Below are positions 50,793-59,865 of a DNA stretch of 64,000 bases, one piece after another; within the stretch, counting starts at the first letter, position 1, and every line of letters begins with the position of its first letter. The notes beneath the pieces were generated by a model that did not search any database, was not told the DNA's origin, and saw only the letters and a list, made by a program, of their open reading frames with translations. A program made the translations under genes and the position numbers. The stretch covers positions 1 to 64,000 of the forward strand of contig JAZKCZ010000004.1 in the NCBI GenBank assembly GCA_040387835.1, given 5' to 3'. The DNA is from Myxococcota bacterium (GTDB lineage: Bacteria; Myxococcota; UBA727; JABDBI01).

Positions 50793-51587
50793 ATGTTTTT
50801 TGAATTCGACGACTTTGACGTTCGGGAACGTTTTTTCGCTATCGAAGAAAAAGTTCAAAAACTTAAACATGTATTAAACAAAAAGCACCATGAGTTTAAT
50901 CATCAATTTCGGGATATGTGTAGTCGGGCCTATGTGCTTCACGATTCTGCTCTAGATGGACAGGTGATAAATGTAGAAGACATTCATCTGGCTTTCAACG
51001 CGCAGGTTCGGCCATCTACTTTCAAAAACCGAATCATGCACGAGATTAAAAACCATCGGCGCCTGTTTCAGGAGATGTGCCTGGTCCCGCAAGAAGTGCG
51101 CTCTGAACACGAGATATATCAGCCCAACACGGTGAGATTTGAAGATGTCATCAAACTGCATCTAGAGCTCTATCAAAACGTGGGTAAACGCGATCAAGGC
51201 GCCTTCAGACGCATTATCCCCCTTCACGGAACCTATCTGCACGAGCTGATTGAGCCGGGCCTAATCAAAGTTCGGCTACAAGATTTGTGCGCTCAAACAG
51301 AACACCCAGAGTTCAGAGCACAACATCCGGTTAATCAAGCCGTGATATTCCACCGTCAGTTCATGTCGATTTTCCCTTTCTCAGAAGGTTCCGGAAAAAT
51401 CGGCCGGCTTTACATGAACAGCTTCCTCAAACAAGGCGGCTACGGCTCCGTAATTATCCACGGCAGTGAAAGACAGCGATATTACGAAGCCTTAAGAGAA
51501 GGGCAGGAACCGCTAAGGGAATTCCTTCTAGATAGCATGGATTCAGCACTCGAGTCTCAACTGAAATACGCTAGAGAGACGGTATAA
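50793..51587 (+). CDS. Fic-fold protein with altered active site
   Basis: This 264-residue protein fits the Fic domain: SALDG near residue 52, similar to the class II inhibitory motif, and a Fic core helix followed by IFPFSEGSGKIGR where active Fic has IHPFxDGNGRxxR. The catalytic His is Phe194, and Asn and the first Arg are also changed (Ser and Lys). AMP transfer by the standard mechanism would not be expected. The fold may be kept for binding. The stop codon abuts the transposon-type repeat at 51587. Confidence 0.82.
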   Translation: MFFEFDDFDVRERFFAIEEKVQKLKHVLNKKHHEFNHQFRDMCSRAYVLHDSALDGQVINVEDIHLAFNAQVRPSTFKNRIMHEIKNHRRLFQEMCLVPQEVRSEHEIYQPNTVRFEDVIKLHLELYQNVGKRDQGAFRRIIPLHGTYLHELIEPGLIKVRLQDLCAQTEHPEFRAQHPVNQAVIFHRQFMSIFPFSEGSGKIGRLYMNSFLKQGGYGSVIIHGSERQRYYEALREGQEPLREFLLDSMDSALESQLKYARETV

Positions 51588-51787
51588 CCTGGACCATCGG
51601 CGGCCGCTGCGCGGCCTTGATTGTCCAGGCTGCTGAGTAGGATCGTGCCCGTTGGGCCCTCCAACATGTTTTGCCTTCCGGCCCGGAGGGCTGGAAAATA
51701 CCCCAGGTAGCCTAGGTTGGAGCGAGCGTAGCGAGCGCAGGCCTAGGGTAGGCATCCGCCCCTCCCATATATGAGCTCTGAAAGAGC
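51587..51787 (+). repeat. left inverted repeat of the REP-transposase element
   Basis: It starts ACCTGGACCATCGGCGGCC and ends GAGCTCTGAAAGAGCG. Internal hairpins include CGGCCGCTGCGCGGCC, TTCCGGCCCGGAGGG and CCTAGGTTGGAGCGAGCG with its mirrored GCAGGCCTAGG. It matches the reverse complement of 52285-52486. Confidence 0.85.
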
Positions 51788-51790
51788 GCT

Positions 51791-52243
51791 CTAGTCTAGC
51801 AAATACTCTTCGTTAAATTTGACATTTGAATTTTTTAAAAACTGGACAAGTTCGTCCTTGAAGCTTGCTTTTTGGTGATGAAGTTCCTGCTCTTTGATAT
51901 ATCGCTGGACCTTCGGTAGCTGAGATTGGCTTACAGAAAAAACGCCATAACCAGTTTGCCAAGCAAAATGCGTTAAACTTTGATCCCTTTTTTTAATCCA
52001 TTTAGAAGTTGCTGTTTTTAATATCTCCACTAATTTTGACAATGTTAATGTTCGCGGGAGCGTTAGTAAAATGTGGACGTGGTCGCTTACTCCGCCAACT
52101 TCATATACGTGAGAATTATTATTTTTAGCAACCGTGGCAAGATACCGGTGGCACTCATGACGAATTTCGGGCGACAACCAAGGCGTGCGTTCCTTGGTGC
52201 TAAAAATAATATGTAATTTTACTGACGCCAATGATTGAGACAT
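51791..52243 (-). CDS. REP-associated tyrosine transposase (Y1, IS200-like)
   Basis: The 150-residue protein follows the TnpA Y1 HUH pattern: the metal-binding His pair in VSDHVHILLTL and catalytic Tyr in QRYIKEQELHH (about residue 120). KLHIIFSTKERTPWL at the N-terminus fits the family. Such proteins cut and join single-stranded DNA at hairpins. It is surrounded by the ~200 bp inverted repeats, the expected substrates. Confidence 0.93.
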   Translation of the reverse strand: MSQSLASVKLHIIFSTKERTPWLSPEIRHECHRYLATVAKNNNSHVYEVGGVSDHVHILLTLPRTLTLSKLVEILKTATSKWIKKRDQSLTHFAWQTGYGVFSVSQSQLPKVQRYIKEQELHHQKASFKDELVQFLKNSNVKFNEEYLLD

Positions 52244-52284
52244 AGCGTTTAATAGAACGTTGAGAGGAAATTTGGCTTCTATGT

Positions 52285-52486
52285 CACTCTTTCAGAGCTC
52301 ATATATAGGAGGGGCGAATGCCTAACCTAGGCCTGCGCTCGCTACGCTTGCTCCAACCTAGGCTACCTGGGGTATTTTCCAGCCCTCCGGGCCGGAAAGC
52401 AAAACATGTGCGAGGGCCCGAAGGGCACGATCCTACTCAGTAGCCCGGACAATCAAGGCCGCGCAGCGGCCGCCGATGGTCCGGGT
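52285..52486 (-). repeat. right inverted repeat of the REP-transposase element
   Basis: Its reverse complement reads CCCGGACCATCGGCGGCC at the outer end and GAGCTCTGAAAGAGTG at the inner end, matching the left copy. Several compensated base changes keep the hairpins, e.g. TTCGGGCCC for TTGGGCCC. Confidence 0.85.
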
Positions 52487-52610
52487 GACGGCACGACGGA
52501 ATTGTTGGGCGCACCCCATGGGCGTGGTTGATGACACGATTAAAATCGGGTGCGCCCTCTCCCGATTTTGGCTAGCCAAAATCTCCCTCTCCCACGAAGT
52601 GGGAGAGGGT
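52487..52610. repeat. palindromes between the mobile element and the TPR gene
   Basis: GATTTTGGCTAGCCAAAATC at 52564-52583 is a perfect 20-base palindrome. CCCTCTCCCAC at 52585-52595 pairs with GTGGGAGAGGG at 52599-52609, a perfect 11-base stem. The second hairpin lies directly at the 3' end of the TPR gene on the minus strand and could terminate it, or be a dispersed CTCTCCC-type repeat like that at 43576-43644. Confidence 0.8.
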
Positions 52611-53390
52611 TTAGGGGCGTTTTAATATTTTTAAATGGGGTGTCTTTAGGATTCTAGATTCTACGCCGGGTCGGTCTAGTTTTAGCCCCTTTTCTAAAAG
52701 GGTCTGACTTTCTTTCTCTTGCCCCTGCAGGTGGCGCAAACAAGCGAGTTCGCACAGGCAAAAGGGATCCTTCGGCTCTAACTGCAAGGCCCGAGCAAGT
52801 GCATTGTTTGCCTCTGTGTAAAAGCCTTGTTGCAGATAGCAGCTGCCTAGTTGAAACCAAGCGGCTTGCTGCTCAGGATCTTTAAGTGTTGCGCGTCGAA
52901 ATTCAGACACGGCTTCTTTAAATTGCCCCGTTTGCAATAAGGCGCAGGCTAACTCGTAAGATGCGGCTGCATCATTAGGAGCCGCTTGAGTCGCAATTTG
53001 CAGTTGTTCAATCGCTTCGCCCATATGGCCCCCGGCCATAAGCGACATGCCGAGATTTAGGTGAACTTCGGGAAAGCTGGACGCTGACTGGCCAGCATGC
53101 CGGTAAGCTGCGATGGCCATGTCGCTGGCGTAGTTTGATAGAAAGCAGCCGAAGTTGTAATGAATGGTGGAGTCGTCTGGTGCGAGTTCTAAAGCTCGGA
53201 TGTATAATTTGAGGGCTTCTAAATGTTGGCCGCGCTCAGCGTAGACGTTTGCAATATTATCGTAGGGTGGAGCGAATTCAGGGTCATGCACGATGGCTTT
53301 TTCGAACTCACACAACGCTTCGGCCTCCCAGCCTTTGAGGGCTAGTTCGATGCCTCGTTCGTTGTGTCTTTCGCTTGCCTTATTCGCCAT
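52611..53390 (-). CDS. TPR-repeat protein
   Basis: The 259-residue product is a solenoid of about six tetratricopeptide repeats (A-LCEFEKAIVHDPEFAPPYDN, LKLYIRALELAPDDSTIHYN and others). No signal peptide. It starts 11 bases inside the end of the permease gene. A role as a protein-binding scaffold is likely, partner unknown. Confidence 0.9.
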   Translation of the reverse strand: MANKASERHNERGIELALKGWEAEALCEFEKAIVHDPEFAPPYDNIANVYAERGQHLEALKLYIRALELAPDDSTIHYNFGCFLSNYASDMAIAAYRHAGQSASSFPEVHLNLGMSLMAGGHMGEAIEQLQIATQAAPNDAAASYELACALLQTGQFKEAVSEFRRATLKDPEQQAAWFQLGSCYLQQGFYTEANNALARALQLEPKDPFCLCELACLRHLQGQEKESQTLLEKGLKLDRPGVESRILKTPHLKILKRP

Positions 53391-54468
53391 AGGTGTGTGC
53401 TTTGACTAGCAGGGATTCAAACAGCGTTAGCATGATACTTGCAATAGGTACCGCCAACAATGCTCCGAAGATGCCGAAGAAGTGTTCTCCGGCGACCAGC
53501 GCCAAAACGACAATGACCGGATGAATTTGGGCGGTTTTGCCTAAAATCTTCGGGTTTAAAAAGTTGGCTTCTAAGAAATGAATCCCAGCGATCCATAAAA
53601 GCGCTAACACGCCAGTCCATAGAGAGGTTAGCATCGCCACCAGGGCAATCGGAACCGTGCTGATAATGCTGCCAAAAATAGGTATCAAGCTGAATAGTCC
53701 TGCCAACGTGGCTAAAATCAGCGCGAATTTCACTTTAAGTAAGAGTAGTCCAATCAGAGTCAAAACCGCATTGACCACGCAAATAATCAGCTGACCTCGC
53801 ACAACGCCCGCCAGGCCTGAGTCCACCTTCGCTAAAAACTGCTCGAATGCTGGTCTTGCATTGCCGGTGACCATACCCATGGCGAAGATTCGGATGCGGC
53901 CGGTATCTACCAAGATAAAGCCAGCGATCATGAGCACTAGGATTAAGTTGAAGAAGAAGCCAAACACGCCTTTCACTAAACTTTGCAGTTCGAACACAAT
54001 GTTGGAGGATTGCGCTTTGATAAACTCGGACAGGTCGGTCAAAGAGTTGTGTAACAATTGGACTAAATCGATTTCCTGAAACGGCAGGTGATAATATTGC
54101 AGGTAATATTCAATGCGGTTGGCAAATTCCTGAAGATTGGTTTCGCGCAGTTCGTTCAAGGCTTCCGTAGCCGTTTTCGCTAGGCGGACCAACTCTTGAT
54201 AGAGTTCAGGTAAAAACAACGTTGAGAACAGATAAACAAAAACGCCGATGCAGCCGTAAATAATCAGTACCGCCACAAAGCGAGGAATCATACGGCCTCG
54301 AATCCGTTTGTGGTTGATGCGGGTGACCAACGGGTCCAAAACATAAGCGAGCAAGATTGCCAAAGCGAATGGCAACAGCACCTCGCTGAGCAGAAAAAGG
54401 CCTACTACGATCGCAAACCATAGCGCCGCTAAAATTAGAACTTTTTGATTTTTCTTAAAGTAGTCCAT
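53380..54468 (-). CDS. AI-2E family (PerM-like) transporter
   Basis: The 362-residue protein has about eight membrane helices with the AI-2E/PerM pattern: an N-terminal helix pair (ALWFAIVVGLFLLSEVLLPFA), a large helical domain and, near the C-terminus, LIPIFGSIISTVPIALVA and NPKILGKTAQIHPVIVVLALVAG. Members export small molecules or act as Na/H antiporters. It overlaps cysQ by 34 bases and the TPR gene by 11, forming one operon. Confidence 0.92.
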   Translation of the reverse strand: MDYFKKNQKVLILAALWFAIVVGLFLLSEVLLPFALAILLAYVLDPLVTRINHKRIRGRMIPRFVAVLIIYGCIGVFVYLFSTLFLPELYQELVRLAKTATEALNELRETNLQEFANRIEYYLQYYHLPFQEIDLVQLLHNSLTDLSEFIKAQSSNIVFELQSLVKGVFGFFFNLILVLMIAGFILVDTGRIRIFAMGMVTGNARPAFEQFLAKVDSGLAGVVRGQLIICVVNAVLTLIGLLLLKVKFALILATLAGLFSLIPIFGSIISTVPIALVAMLTSLWTGVLALLWIAGIHFLEANFLNPKILGKTAQIHPVIVVLALVAGEHFFGIFGALLAVPIASIMLTLFESLLVKAHTYGE

Positions 54469-55280
54469 TGCTCTATTACCTTTTGAAGCCTGTCTGCCAA
54501 CCAGAGGCTAGCATGGGGTGTTGCAGCACTAATTTCAATCCCATGCTGAATAGGGCCCATATAATCGGGTGTGTTGCCCTGAATGGTTTTAAAAACGCCG
54601 CCAGATGCGATTAAAATTGCTACTGGCGCGCAAGTGTCCCAAAGTTTAATGCGCCTGCCTGAACTGATATATGCATCGGCTTTTCCGTCCACAATCAGAG
54701 CAATTTTTAGTCCAACTGAACTTTTTTGAATAATTTTTGAGATAGGCAGCGAACTTTCGAGAAAATCTAGAAATTCAGAGCGATGGTGGTGGCTCGCGGC
54801 CAGTGTAGGGCCTGTGGCTGAAATCTGCCTCAGCTGAACATTTAAGCTGTGAATGCTTCCATCGGCTTCAACGCGCTCGGCACTTTCTCCGTCTGTGCGC
54901 CATAGAATGCCTGTTGCGGGCTCGAACACGATGCCTAAAACCGGCTGGTTGTTTATGCAAAGGCCTATCATCACCGAGTATTCGGCGCCGCCAGCGGCAT
55001 AGTCTTTGGTTCCGTCAATCGGATCGATAAACCAGATTCGGTGCGCTTCGGGCACCAACGAGCCAGCGACGTAGCTCTCTTCACTGATAATTAAATCATC
55101 TGGGAAGCTTTGCTTAAGGCCTTCGCAAATGATTTGGTCTGCCTGTAAATCGCCTTCCGTGACAGGGCCCTCAAAGTTATCTTTATAACGGGCAACGCCC
55201 AAGTGTTGAAGTTTTAGGGCGCGCTCGCCCGCTTGACGCGCTAATTGCTCAGCGATTTTTAATTCGATTGAAAGCGTCAT
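54435..55280 (-). CDS. CysQ/inositol-monophosphatase family phosphatase
   Basis: ATG 55280 gives a 282-residue protein. Metal-binding motifs are LIISEESY (Glu pair), WFIDPIDGTKDY (DPIDGT) and LWDTCAPVAILIASGG (WDxxA). The family removes phosphate from 3'-phosphoadenosine 5'-phosphate or inositol phosphates; the CysQ subgroup is favoured by the order and length. It is the first gene of the operon with the AI-2E-type and TPR genes, and diverges from the ExeA-like gene. Confidence 0.88.
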   Translation of the reverse strand: MTLSIELKIAEQLARQAGERALKLQHLGVARYKDNFEGPVTEGDLQADQIICEGLKQSFPDDLIISEESYVAGSLVPEAHRIWFIDPIDGTKDYAAGGAEYSVMIGLCINNQPVLGIVFEPATGILWRTDGESAERVEADGSIHSLNVQLRQISATGPTLAASHHHRSEFLDFLESSLPISKIIQKSSVGLKIALIVDGKADAYISSGRRIKLWDTCAPVAILIASGGVFKTIQGNTPDYMGPIQHGIEISAATPHASLWLADRLQKVIEQWTTLRKIKKF

Positions 55281-55322
55281 GATGCTTGTATTCCACTTGT
55301 GAGATAGAGTTACAATAAGCCC

Positions 55323-56129
55323 ATGTATTTGGATTACTTTGGGCTTTCGGAAGAAGCGTTTACCATGACGCCGAATCCGCGCTTCATCTATTGGACTAAG
55401 CAACATGAGGCTGCTGCAGAGGCACTGGCCTATGGCATTCATGGTCGCAAAGGCTTTTTAATGCTGACTGGCGAAGTTGGGACTGGCAAGACCACCATCT
55501 GCCGAGAAGTCATCGGTAGGCTGCATGAAAAGACAGACACGGCGGTCATCTTAAATCCGCTCCTTTCAACCACTGGTCTGCTGAAAGCAATTCTTGCTGA
55601 TTTTGGCTATAGCCGCCAGGGCGAGTCTAACGAAGAAATGGTCGAGCAATTAAACAGCTCCCTTTTGGAAAAAGCCAGCAGCGGCCACAACGCGGTGCTT
55701 TGGATTGACGAAGCACAGAATTTGTCATTCGAGGCGCTAGAGGCCATTAGGCTTCTATCGAATTTAGAAACAGACGACAAAAAGCTTTTGCAAATCGTGC
55801 TGGTTGGCCAGCCAGAGCTGGAAAAGCTGTTGCAGGAGTATCGTTTAAGACAGTTAAACCAACGCATTAGCATTCGCCAGCGCCTGGGTTCTCTGACTTT
55901 TGAAGAGCTTTCTGAGTACATCAAGCATCGGCTATTTGTTGCTGGCGATAGAAAGAACGTCGATTTCGATCGCCGGGCCATCAAGTATATCTATAAATAT
56001 GCCAAGGGCTCACCGCGTATGACCAACATGCTTTGTGACCGAACACTTTTAGCTGCGTATTCCAAGCGTACCCGCAGCATTGACCATCGATTGGTAAAAG
56101 AAGCTTTTTACGATTTAGGATGGAGATAG
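55323..56129 (+). CDS. ExeA/GspA-like AAA ATPase
   Basis: The 268-residue protein has a Walker A (GEVGTGKTT, about 57-65) and a Walker B (AVLWIDEAQNL). The N-terminus (YLDYFGLSEEAFTMTPNPRF) is the signature of ExeA-type ATPases linked to secretin assembly in type II secretion and type IV pili. No peptidoglycan-binding domain is attached. The next gene, 4 bases downstream, encodes a membrane TPR protein in the ExeB/GspB position. Confidence 0.93.
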   Translation: MYLDYFGLSEEAFTMTPNPRFIYWTKQHEAAAEALAYGIHGRKGFLMLTGEVGTGKTTICREVIGRLHEKTDTAVILNPLLSTTGLLKAILADFGYSRQGESNEEMVEQLNSSLLEKASSGHNAVLWIDEAQNLSFEALEAIRLLSNLETDDKKLLQIVLVGQPELEKLLQEYRLRQLNQRISIRQRLGSLTFEELSEYIKHRLFVAGDRKNVDFDRRAIKYIYKYAKGSPRMTNMLCDRTLLAAYSKRTRSIDHRLVKEAFYDLGWR

Positions 56130-56133
56130 CGCT

Positions 56134-56838
56134 ATGTCGGTTATTCTGAATGCTTTAAAACATCGCCAAACGCCCGCCCAGCAAAAGCAGGGTTATACTT
56201 GGTCAACGGCGCACCGGCCCTCTCGTGGCTTTCCCGCTAAGATTCTGGTGGTAGGGCTATCTGCTTTCGCGTTAGCTTCAGGGCTTGGCGCTGTTTGGAT
56301 GCTGGCGTCTAAACGCCCCGTAGTTATTAAAACTGCTGTCGCACCAACGCCGCAGGTGAAACCGATCGAGCGAAATTTCGAACAGGAAGCCAGCCAAGCT
56401 TTTGAACGTGCGGACTACAAGACAAGCATTGAGCTCTTCAAGCAAGCTCTGATTAAATCACCTGAAGACGCGACTTTGCTAAACAATTTGGGCCTGGCGT
56501 TTGTAAAAAACGGCCAACTCCCAGAGGCCGAGTCGTCTTTCTTTAAAGCCGTCGCTTCAGACAGTGGCTGCAGTTCTTGCTATAATAACTTGGGCGATTT
56601 AGAGATGCGCCGCGGCTCATTAGACGATGCTGAGCTGTATTATCAAAAAGCAACGAAATCAGATCCAAACTACGCAGACCCACATTTTAACTTGGGCGTA
56701 TTGTATGAAAAAATGGTCGATACTGAATCAGCCATCGGCTCCTACGAGACTTTCTTGGCACTCTCAAAAGACCGCAAATCCCCGATTGTACGTCAAGTGC
56801 GCAACCGATTGAAAAAGCTGCAAACTGAACAGGGTTAG
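56134..56838 (+). CDS. membrane-anchored TPR protein
   Basis: The 234-residue protein has a membrane helix (about 33-58, ILVVGLSAFALASGLGAVWML). A periplasmic TPR part (about 85-225) follows, with units such as AFERADYKTSIELFKQAL and EAESSFFKAVASDS. GGAGAT lies upstream of ATG 56134. It is likely the partner of the adjacent ExeA-like ATPase. Confidence 0.9.
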   Translation: MSVILNALKHRQTPAQQKQGYTWSTAHRPSRGFPAKILVVGLSAFALASGLGAVWMLASKRPVVIKTAVAPTPQVKPIERNFEQEASQAFERADYKTSIELFKQALIKSPEDATLLNNLGLAFVKNGQLPEAESSFFKAVASDSGCSSCYNNLGDLEMRRGSLDDAELYYQKATKSDPNYADPHFNLGVLYEKMVDTESAIGSYETFLALSKDRKSPIVRQVRNRLKKLQTEQG

Positions 56839-56850
56839 TTGGTGGACTAT

Positions 56851-57789
56851 TTACTGGTAAAGAAAGCAGGCCACTTTTCGATTGGTGCCGATTGAGATGA
56901 GCTCGGGCTCTTTCTGTGAGCATACGGGCATGACGTAAGGACAGCGCGTGTGAAATTTGCATCCTGAAGGCGGATTGATGGGGCTTGGGATTTCGCCAGT
57001 TAGGCGGATACGTTCTTTCGCTTGCCCTGGGTGAATACTGGGAACAGCGCTCAATAGAGCTTTAGTATAAGGATGTTTGGGCTCATCGAAAAGCTCTTTG
57101 GAAGGCGCTATCTCTGCAAGGTTGCCTAAATACATGACAGCGATTCGCGTTGAAATATGTTTCACGATCATTAAATCGTGAGCGATAAACAGATAGGTTA
57201 GACCGAGCTTTTCTTGCAAATCTTGAAGCAAGTTCACAATCTGAGCTTGGATCGAAACATCGAGTGCAGAGACAGGCTCGTCGCAAACAATAAATCTCGG
57301 CTCAACGGCTAGGGCTCTGGCAATGCCGATGCGTTGCCTTTGACCGCCGGAAAACTCGTGGGGGTAGCGCTGCAAGACTTCAGGTCTGAGGCCGACCAAT
57401 GATACAAGTTCAGCAATGCGCTCCTCGCGCGCTTTCTTTTCAGGAAACAGGCCATGGATTTGGAGCGCTTCTCCAATGATATTGCCAATGGATAGGCGAG
57501 GATTCAAAGACGCGTACGGATCTTGAAAAATAATCTGCAAGTTGCGCCGGATTGGCCTTAATGCACCGGAGCCTAGGTGCGTAATATCTTGTCCTTCGAA
57601 CTCGATTTTGCCAGCCGTGGGTTGGTAAAGTCTTAAAATACAGCGTCCGAGGGTTGATTTGCCGCAACCGGACTCACCAACCAAACCCAAGGTTTCGCCT
57701 TTGGAAATCTCGAAGCTAACGCCATCTACAGCTTTGACAACATTGTCGCCGCTGGGAAAGTGCATTTTAAGATCTGTGATATTCAGCAT
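56851..57789 (-). CDS. oppF: oligopeptide/dipeptide ABC transporter ATP-binding protein (OppF type)
   Basis: This 312-residue ABC ATPase has Walker [10 protein letters not shown], the signature [15 protein letters not shown], Walker [11 protein letters not shown] and the C-terminal oligopeptide extension with a Cys cluster ([16 protein letters not shown]). It pairs with the OppD-type protein encoded 14 bases upstream. No permease or binding protein genes are in the window. Confidence 0.95.
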   Translation of the reverse strand: MLNITDLKMHFPSGDNVVKAVDGVSFEISKGETLGLVGESGCGKSTLGRCILRLYQPTAGKIEFEGQDITHLGSGALRPIRRNLQIIFQDPYASLNPRLSIGNIIGEALQIHGLFPEKKAREERIAELVSLVGLRPEVLQRYPHEFSGGQRQRIGIARALAVEPRFIVCDEPVSALDVSIQAQIVNLLQDLQEKLGLTYLFIAHDLMIVKHISTRIAVMYLGNLAEIAPSKELFDEPKHPYTKALLSAVPSIHPGQAKERIRLTGEIPSPINPPSGCKFHTRCPYVMPVCSQKEPELISIGTNRKVACFLYQ

Positions 57790-57803
57790 GCGCCTTTTTA
57801 GTC

Positions 57804-58766
57804 CTAGTATGGGTTATAGCAACGAAGCCAATGATTAGGCGCTTGCTCGGTCAATTCAGGTTCTTTCTCTTTGCAGACTGCCAACATATGAGGGCACCGA
57901 TCTTGAAAGCGACAACCCTGAGGCAGGTTTAGCAGATTTGGTACCAAGCCCGGAATGGTCTGCAAGCGGCCGCCTTCATGGTGACTGCCAGGGACTGAAC
58001 TCAGCAGGCCAACAGTGTAGGGGTGTTTTGGTGTGGCAAAAATCGTTTTCGCATCTGTCTTTTCGACGACGCGCCCAGCGTACATGACCACCACCTGCTC
58101 GCAGGTTTCTGCGACTACGCCGAGATCGTGGGTAATGAGCAAAATGCTCATGCCCATTTCTTTTTGTAGCTTGAGCATAAGTTCCATGATCTGCGCTTGG
58201 ATGGTGACATCTAATGCGGTCGTTGGTTCGTCCGCTATTAATAAATCTGGTTTGCAGGCGAGTGCCATAGCAATCATGACACGTTGTCGCATGCCGCCTG
58301 ACAGTTGATGCGGATAAGCGGCAGCCCGTTCTTTAGGCGAGGGGATACCAACCAATGCGAGCAGCTCGATGGCTTTGGCTAAGGCATCTTGATACTTGAG
58401 CTTTTCATGCAGGCAAATGGCTTCTGCGATTTGATTGCCGATGGTGAACACGGGATTGAGCGAGGTCATCGGCTCTTGAAAAATCATAGAGATGCGATTG
58501 CCGCGAAGCTGCCTCATGGCTTCTTCGGGAAGATCTAATAGATTTGTTTCGCCATAAACAATTTTGCCGGCAGCATATTTTCCAGGCGGCGTTTTGATAA
58601 GCCGCATAATGCTTAAAGCGGTGACGCTCTTGCCGCAGCCGGACTCTCCTACAAGGCCCACGGTTTTGCCTTCAGGGATTTCGAAACTCACACCATCGAC
58701 CGCGCGCACAACGCCTTTGTCGGTCTTAAATTCAATGGTGAGATTATCTACGGAACAATTGCTCAT
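57804..58766 (-). CDS. oppD: oligopeptide/dipeptide ABC transporter ATP-binding protein (OppD type)
   Basis: The 320-residue protein has Walker [10 protein letters not shown], signature [15 protein letters not shown], Walker [12 protein letters not shown] and the extension with [14 protein letters not shown]. It precedes oppF in the same operon and overlaps the lipoprotein gene upstream by 23 bases. Confidence 0.95.
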   Translation of the reverse strand: MSNCSVDNLTIEFKTDKGVVRAVDGVSFEIPEGKTVGLVGESGCGKSVTALSIMRLIKTPPGKYAAGKIVYGETNLLDLPEEAMRQLRGNRISMIFQEPMTSLNPVFTIGNQIAEAICLHEKLKYQDALAKAIELLALVGIPSPKERAAAYPHQLSGGMRQRVMIAMALACKPDLLIADEPTTALDVTIQAQIMELMLKLQKEMGMSILLITHDLGVVAETCEQVVVMYAGRVVEKTDAKTIFATPKHPYTVGLLSSVPGSHHEGGRLQTIPGLVPNLLNLPQGCRFQDRCPHMLAVCKEKEPELTEQAPNHWLRCYNPY

Positions 58767-59418
58767 CGAAGTTCCCTTGGTTAATTTGCGCGTCCTGGCT
58801 GGTGAGAGTCATGGAATGTTCGCTGCCTTTATAACGAGCAGTAATATCAAAGCGTTTTGGGAAATCTTTATATTCGACTCGATAGATTAATTCGCCTTCG
58901 GCGTCCCTGAATTCGCGGGTTAGGATTTCAAAAGTTACTGGATCAATCGTTAAACTAAGCGTTTGACCGGCTCGGTATGCCAGTTGTAAACTGCCATTTT
59001 CGCTGCTGACAGTTCTTATGTCCGATTTTTTGACTGAGATAGAACGCAGCAATACATCGGCCAAATCTTCGGGCGATAGTGCCATGTTCAAGATTTCGTC
59101 CAAGCTGTAATCAGAAGCACCGTATAGTTTTTTGCCATCGTAGGTCACCACGCGGGCGGGTTGACCAAAGAACGAAGCAATCGAGAGGTAAAGATATGCA
59201 GGTTTTTTGGCGATGATATCAAGGTCAACGCTGCCTAACATACGTTTAAAGCCGCTGCCGCGTAGTTTGTAGTGTCCAATGACTTGCTTAGTTTGCGCGC
59301 AAGCAGCTTGTGCACCAGTCAAAATCTCATAAGGGTCTGTGGGGAGGTGTTTGTTTGGCATTCGGTGATGACATCCTATCGTTACAACAATTAGAATGAG
59401 TGTAAACATGGGGCGCAT
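58744..59418 (-). CDS. lipoprotein of LolB/DUF4292-like type
   Basis: ATG 59418 (or 59409) begins a lipoprotein signal [16 protein letters not shown]. The mature part, about 208 residues, has a half-barrel pattern with [20 protein letters not shown] and [17 protein letters not shown] then [14 protein letters not shown]. It resembles LolA/LolB-like lipid-binding domains (DUF4292). The 3' end overlaps oppD by 23 bases, so the two are co-transcribed. Confidence 0.8.
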   Translation of the reverse strand: MRPMFTLILIVVTIGCHHRMPNKHLPTDPYEILTGAQAACAQTKQVIGHYKLRGSGFKRMLGSVDLDIIAKKPAYLYLSIASFFGQPARVVTYDGKKLYGASDYSLDEILNMALSPEDLADVLLRSISVKKSDIRTVSSENGSLQLAYRAGQTLSLTIDPVTFEILTREFRDAEGELIYRVEYKDFPKRFDITARYKGSEHSMTLTSQDAQINQGNFDEQLFRR

Positions 59419-59495
59419 CAGGCAAGTGTCGCATGGCCAGAGCCCTTGAGCAATCCCTAAACCCATGCTAGAAATGTGGTCTACGGAGGATTATC

Positions 59496-59819
59496 ATGTC
59501 GACGGTATCACAAGTTTTCGAAGAGATGAAACAACGCCTGACCCCGGAAAAAGCACAGAAGATCAATGCGAGCTATTTGTTTGACATTGGTGGTGAAGGC
59601 GGTGGCAAGTGGCATGTCGACTTGACCAAAAAGTCTGACTGGATTGTAAATACTCCAGATGACGCTGCTGCGCAGTGTGTCATCAGTGTTCCCAAAGGCG
59701 AAGATTGGGTTTCTATTGCTTCAGGTAAGATGAACCCGACCATGGCATTCATGCAGGGCAAAATAAAAGTGAAGGGAGATATGGGCTTAGCCTTGAAACT
59801 CCAGGCCCTCCTTGCCTAA
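59496..59819 (+). CDS. SCP2 sterol-binding domain protein
   Basis: This 107-residue protein has a single SCP2 fold: FEEMKQRLTPEKAQKINASY, WHVDLTKKSDWIV, and the C-terminal KIKVKGDMGLALKL typical of the family. Such proteins bind lipids. GGAGG precedes ATG 59496. Confidence 0.93.
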   Translation: MSTVSQVFEEMKQRLTPEKAQKINASYLFDIGGEGGGKWHVDLTKKSDWIVNTPDDAAAQCVISVPKGEDWVSIASGKMNPTMAFMQGKIKVKGDMGLALKLQALLA

Positions 59820-59865
59820 ACTTAAGAAGCATATATAGTGCTAGGCTTAACTTAAGGGGATTCAA

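Larger units (their letters stand above)
51587..52486. mobile_element. REP-type Y1 transposase element with long inverted repeats
   Basis: A single Y1 transposase gene (51791-52243) lies between two inverted repeats of about 200 bp (51587-51787 and 52285-52486). The repeats are near identical, with about a dozen differences seen on reading. This is the layout of a RAYT gene with flanking REP/BIME sequences, but the repeats are longer than usual single REPs. Target site duplication not identified. Confidence 0.8.
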
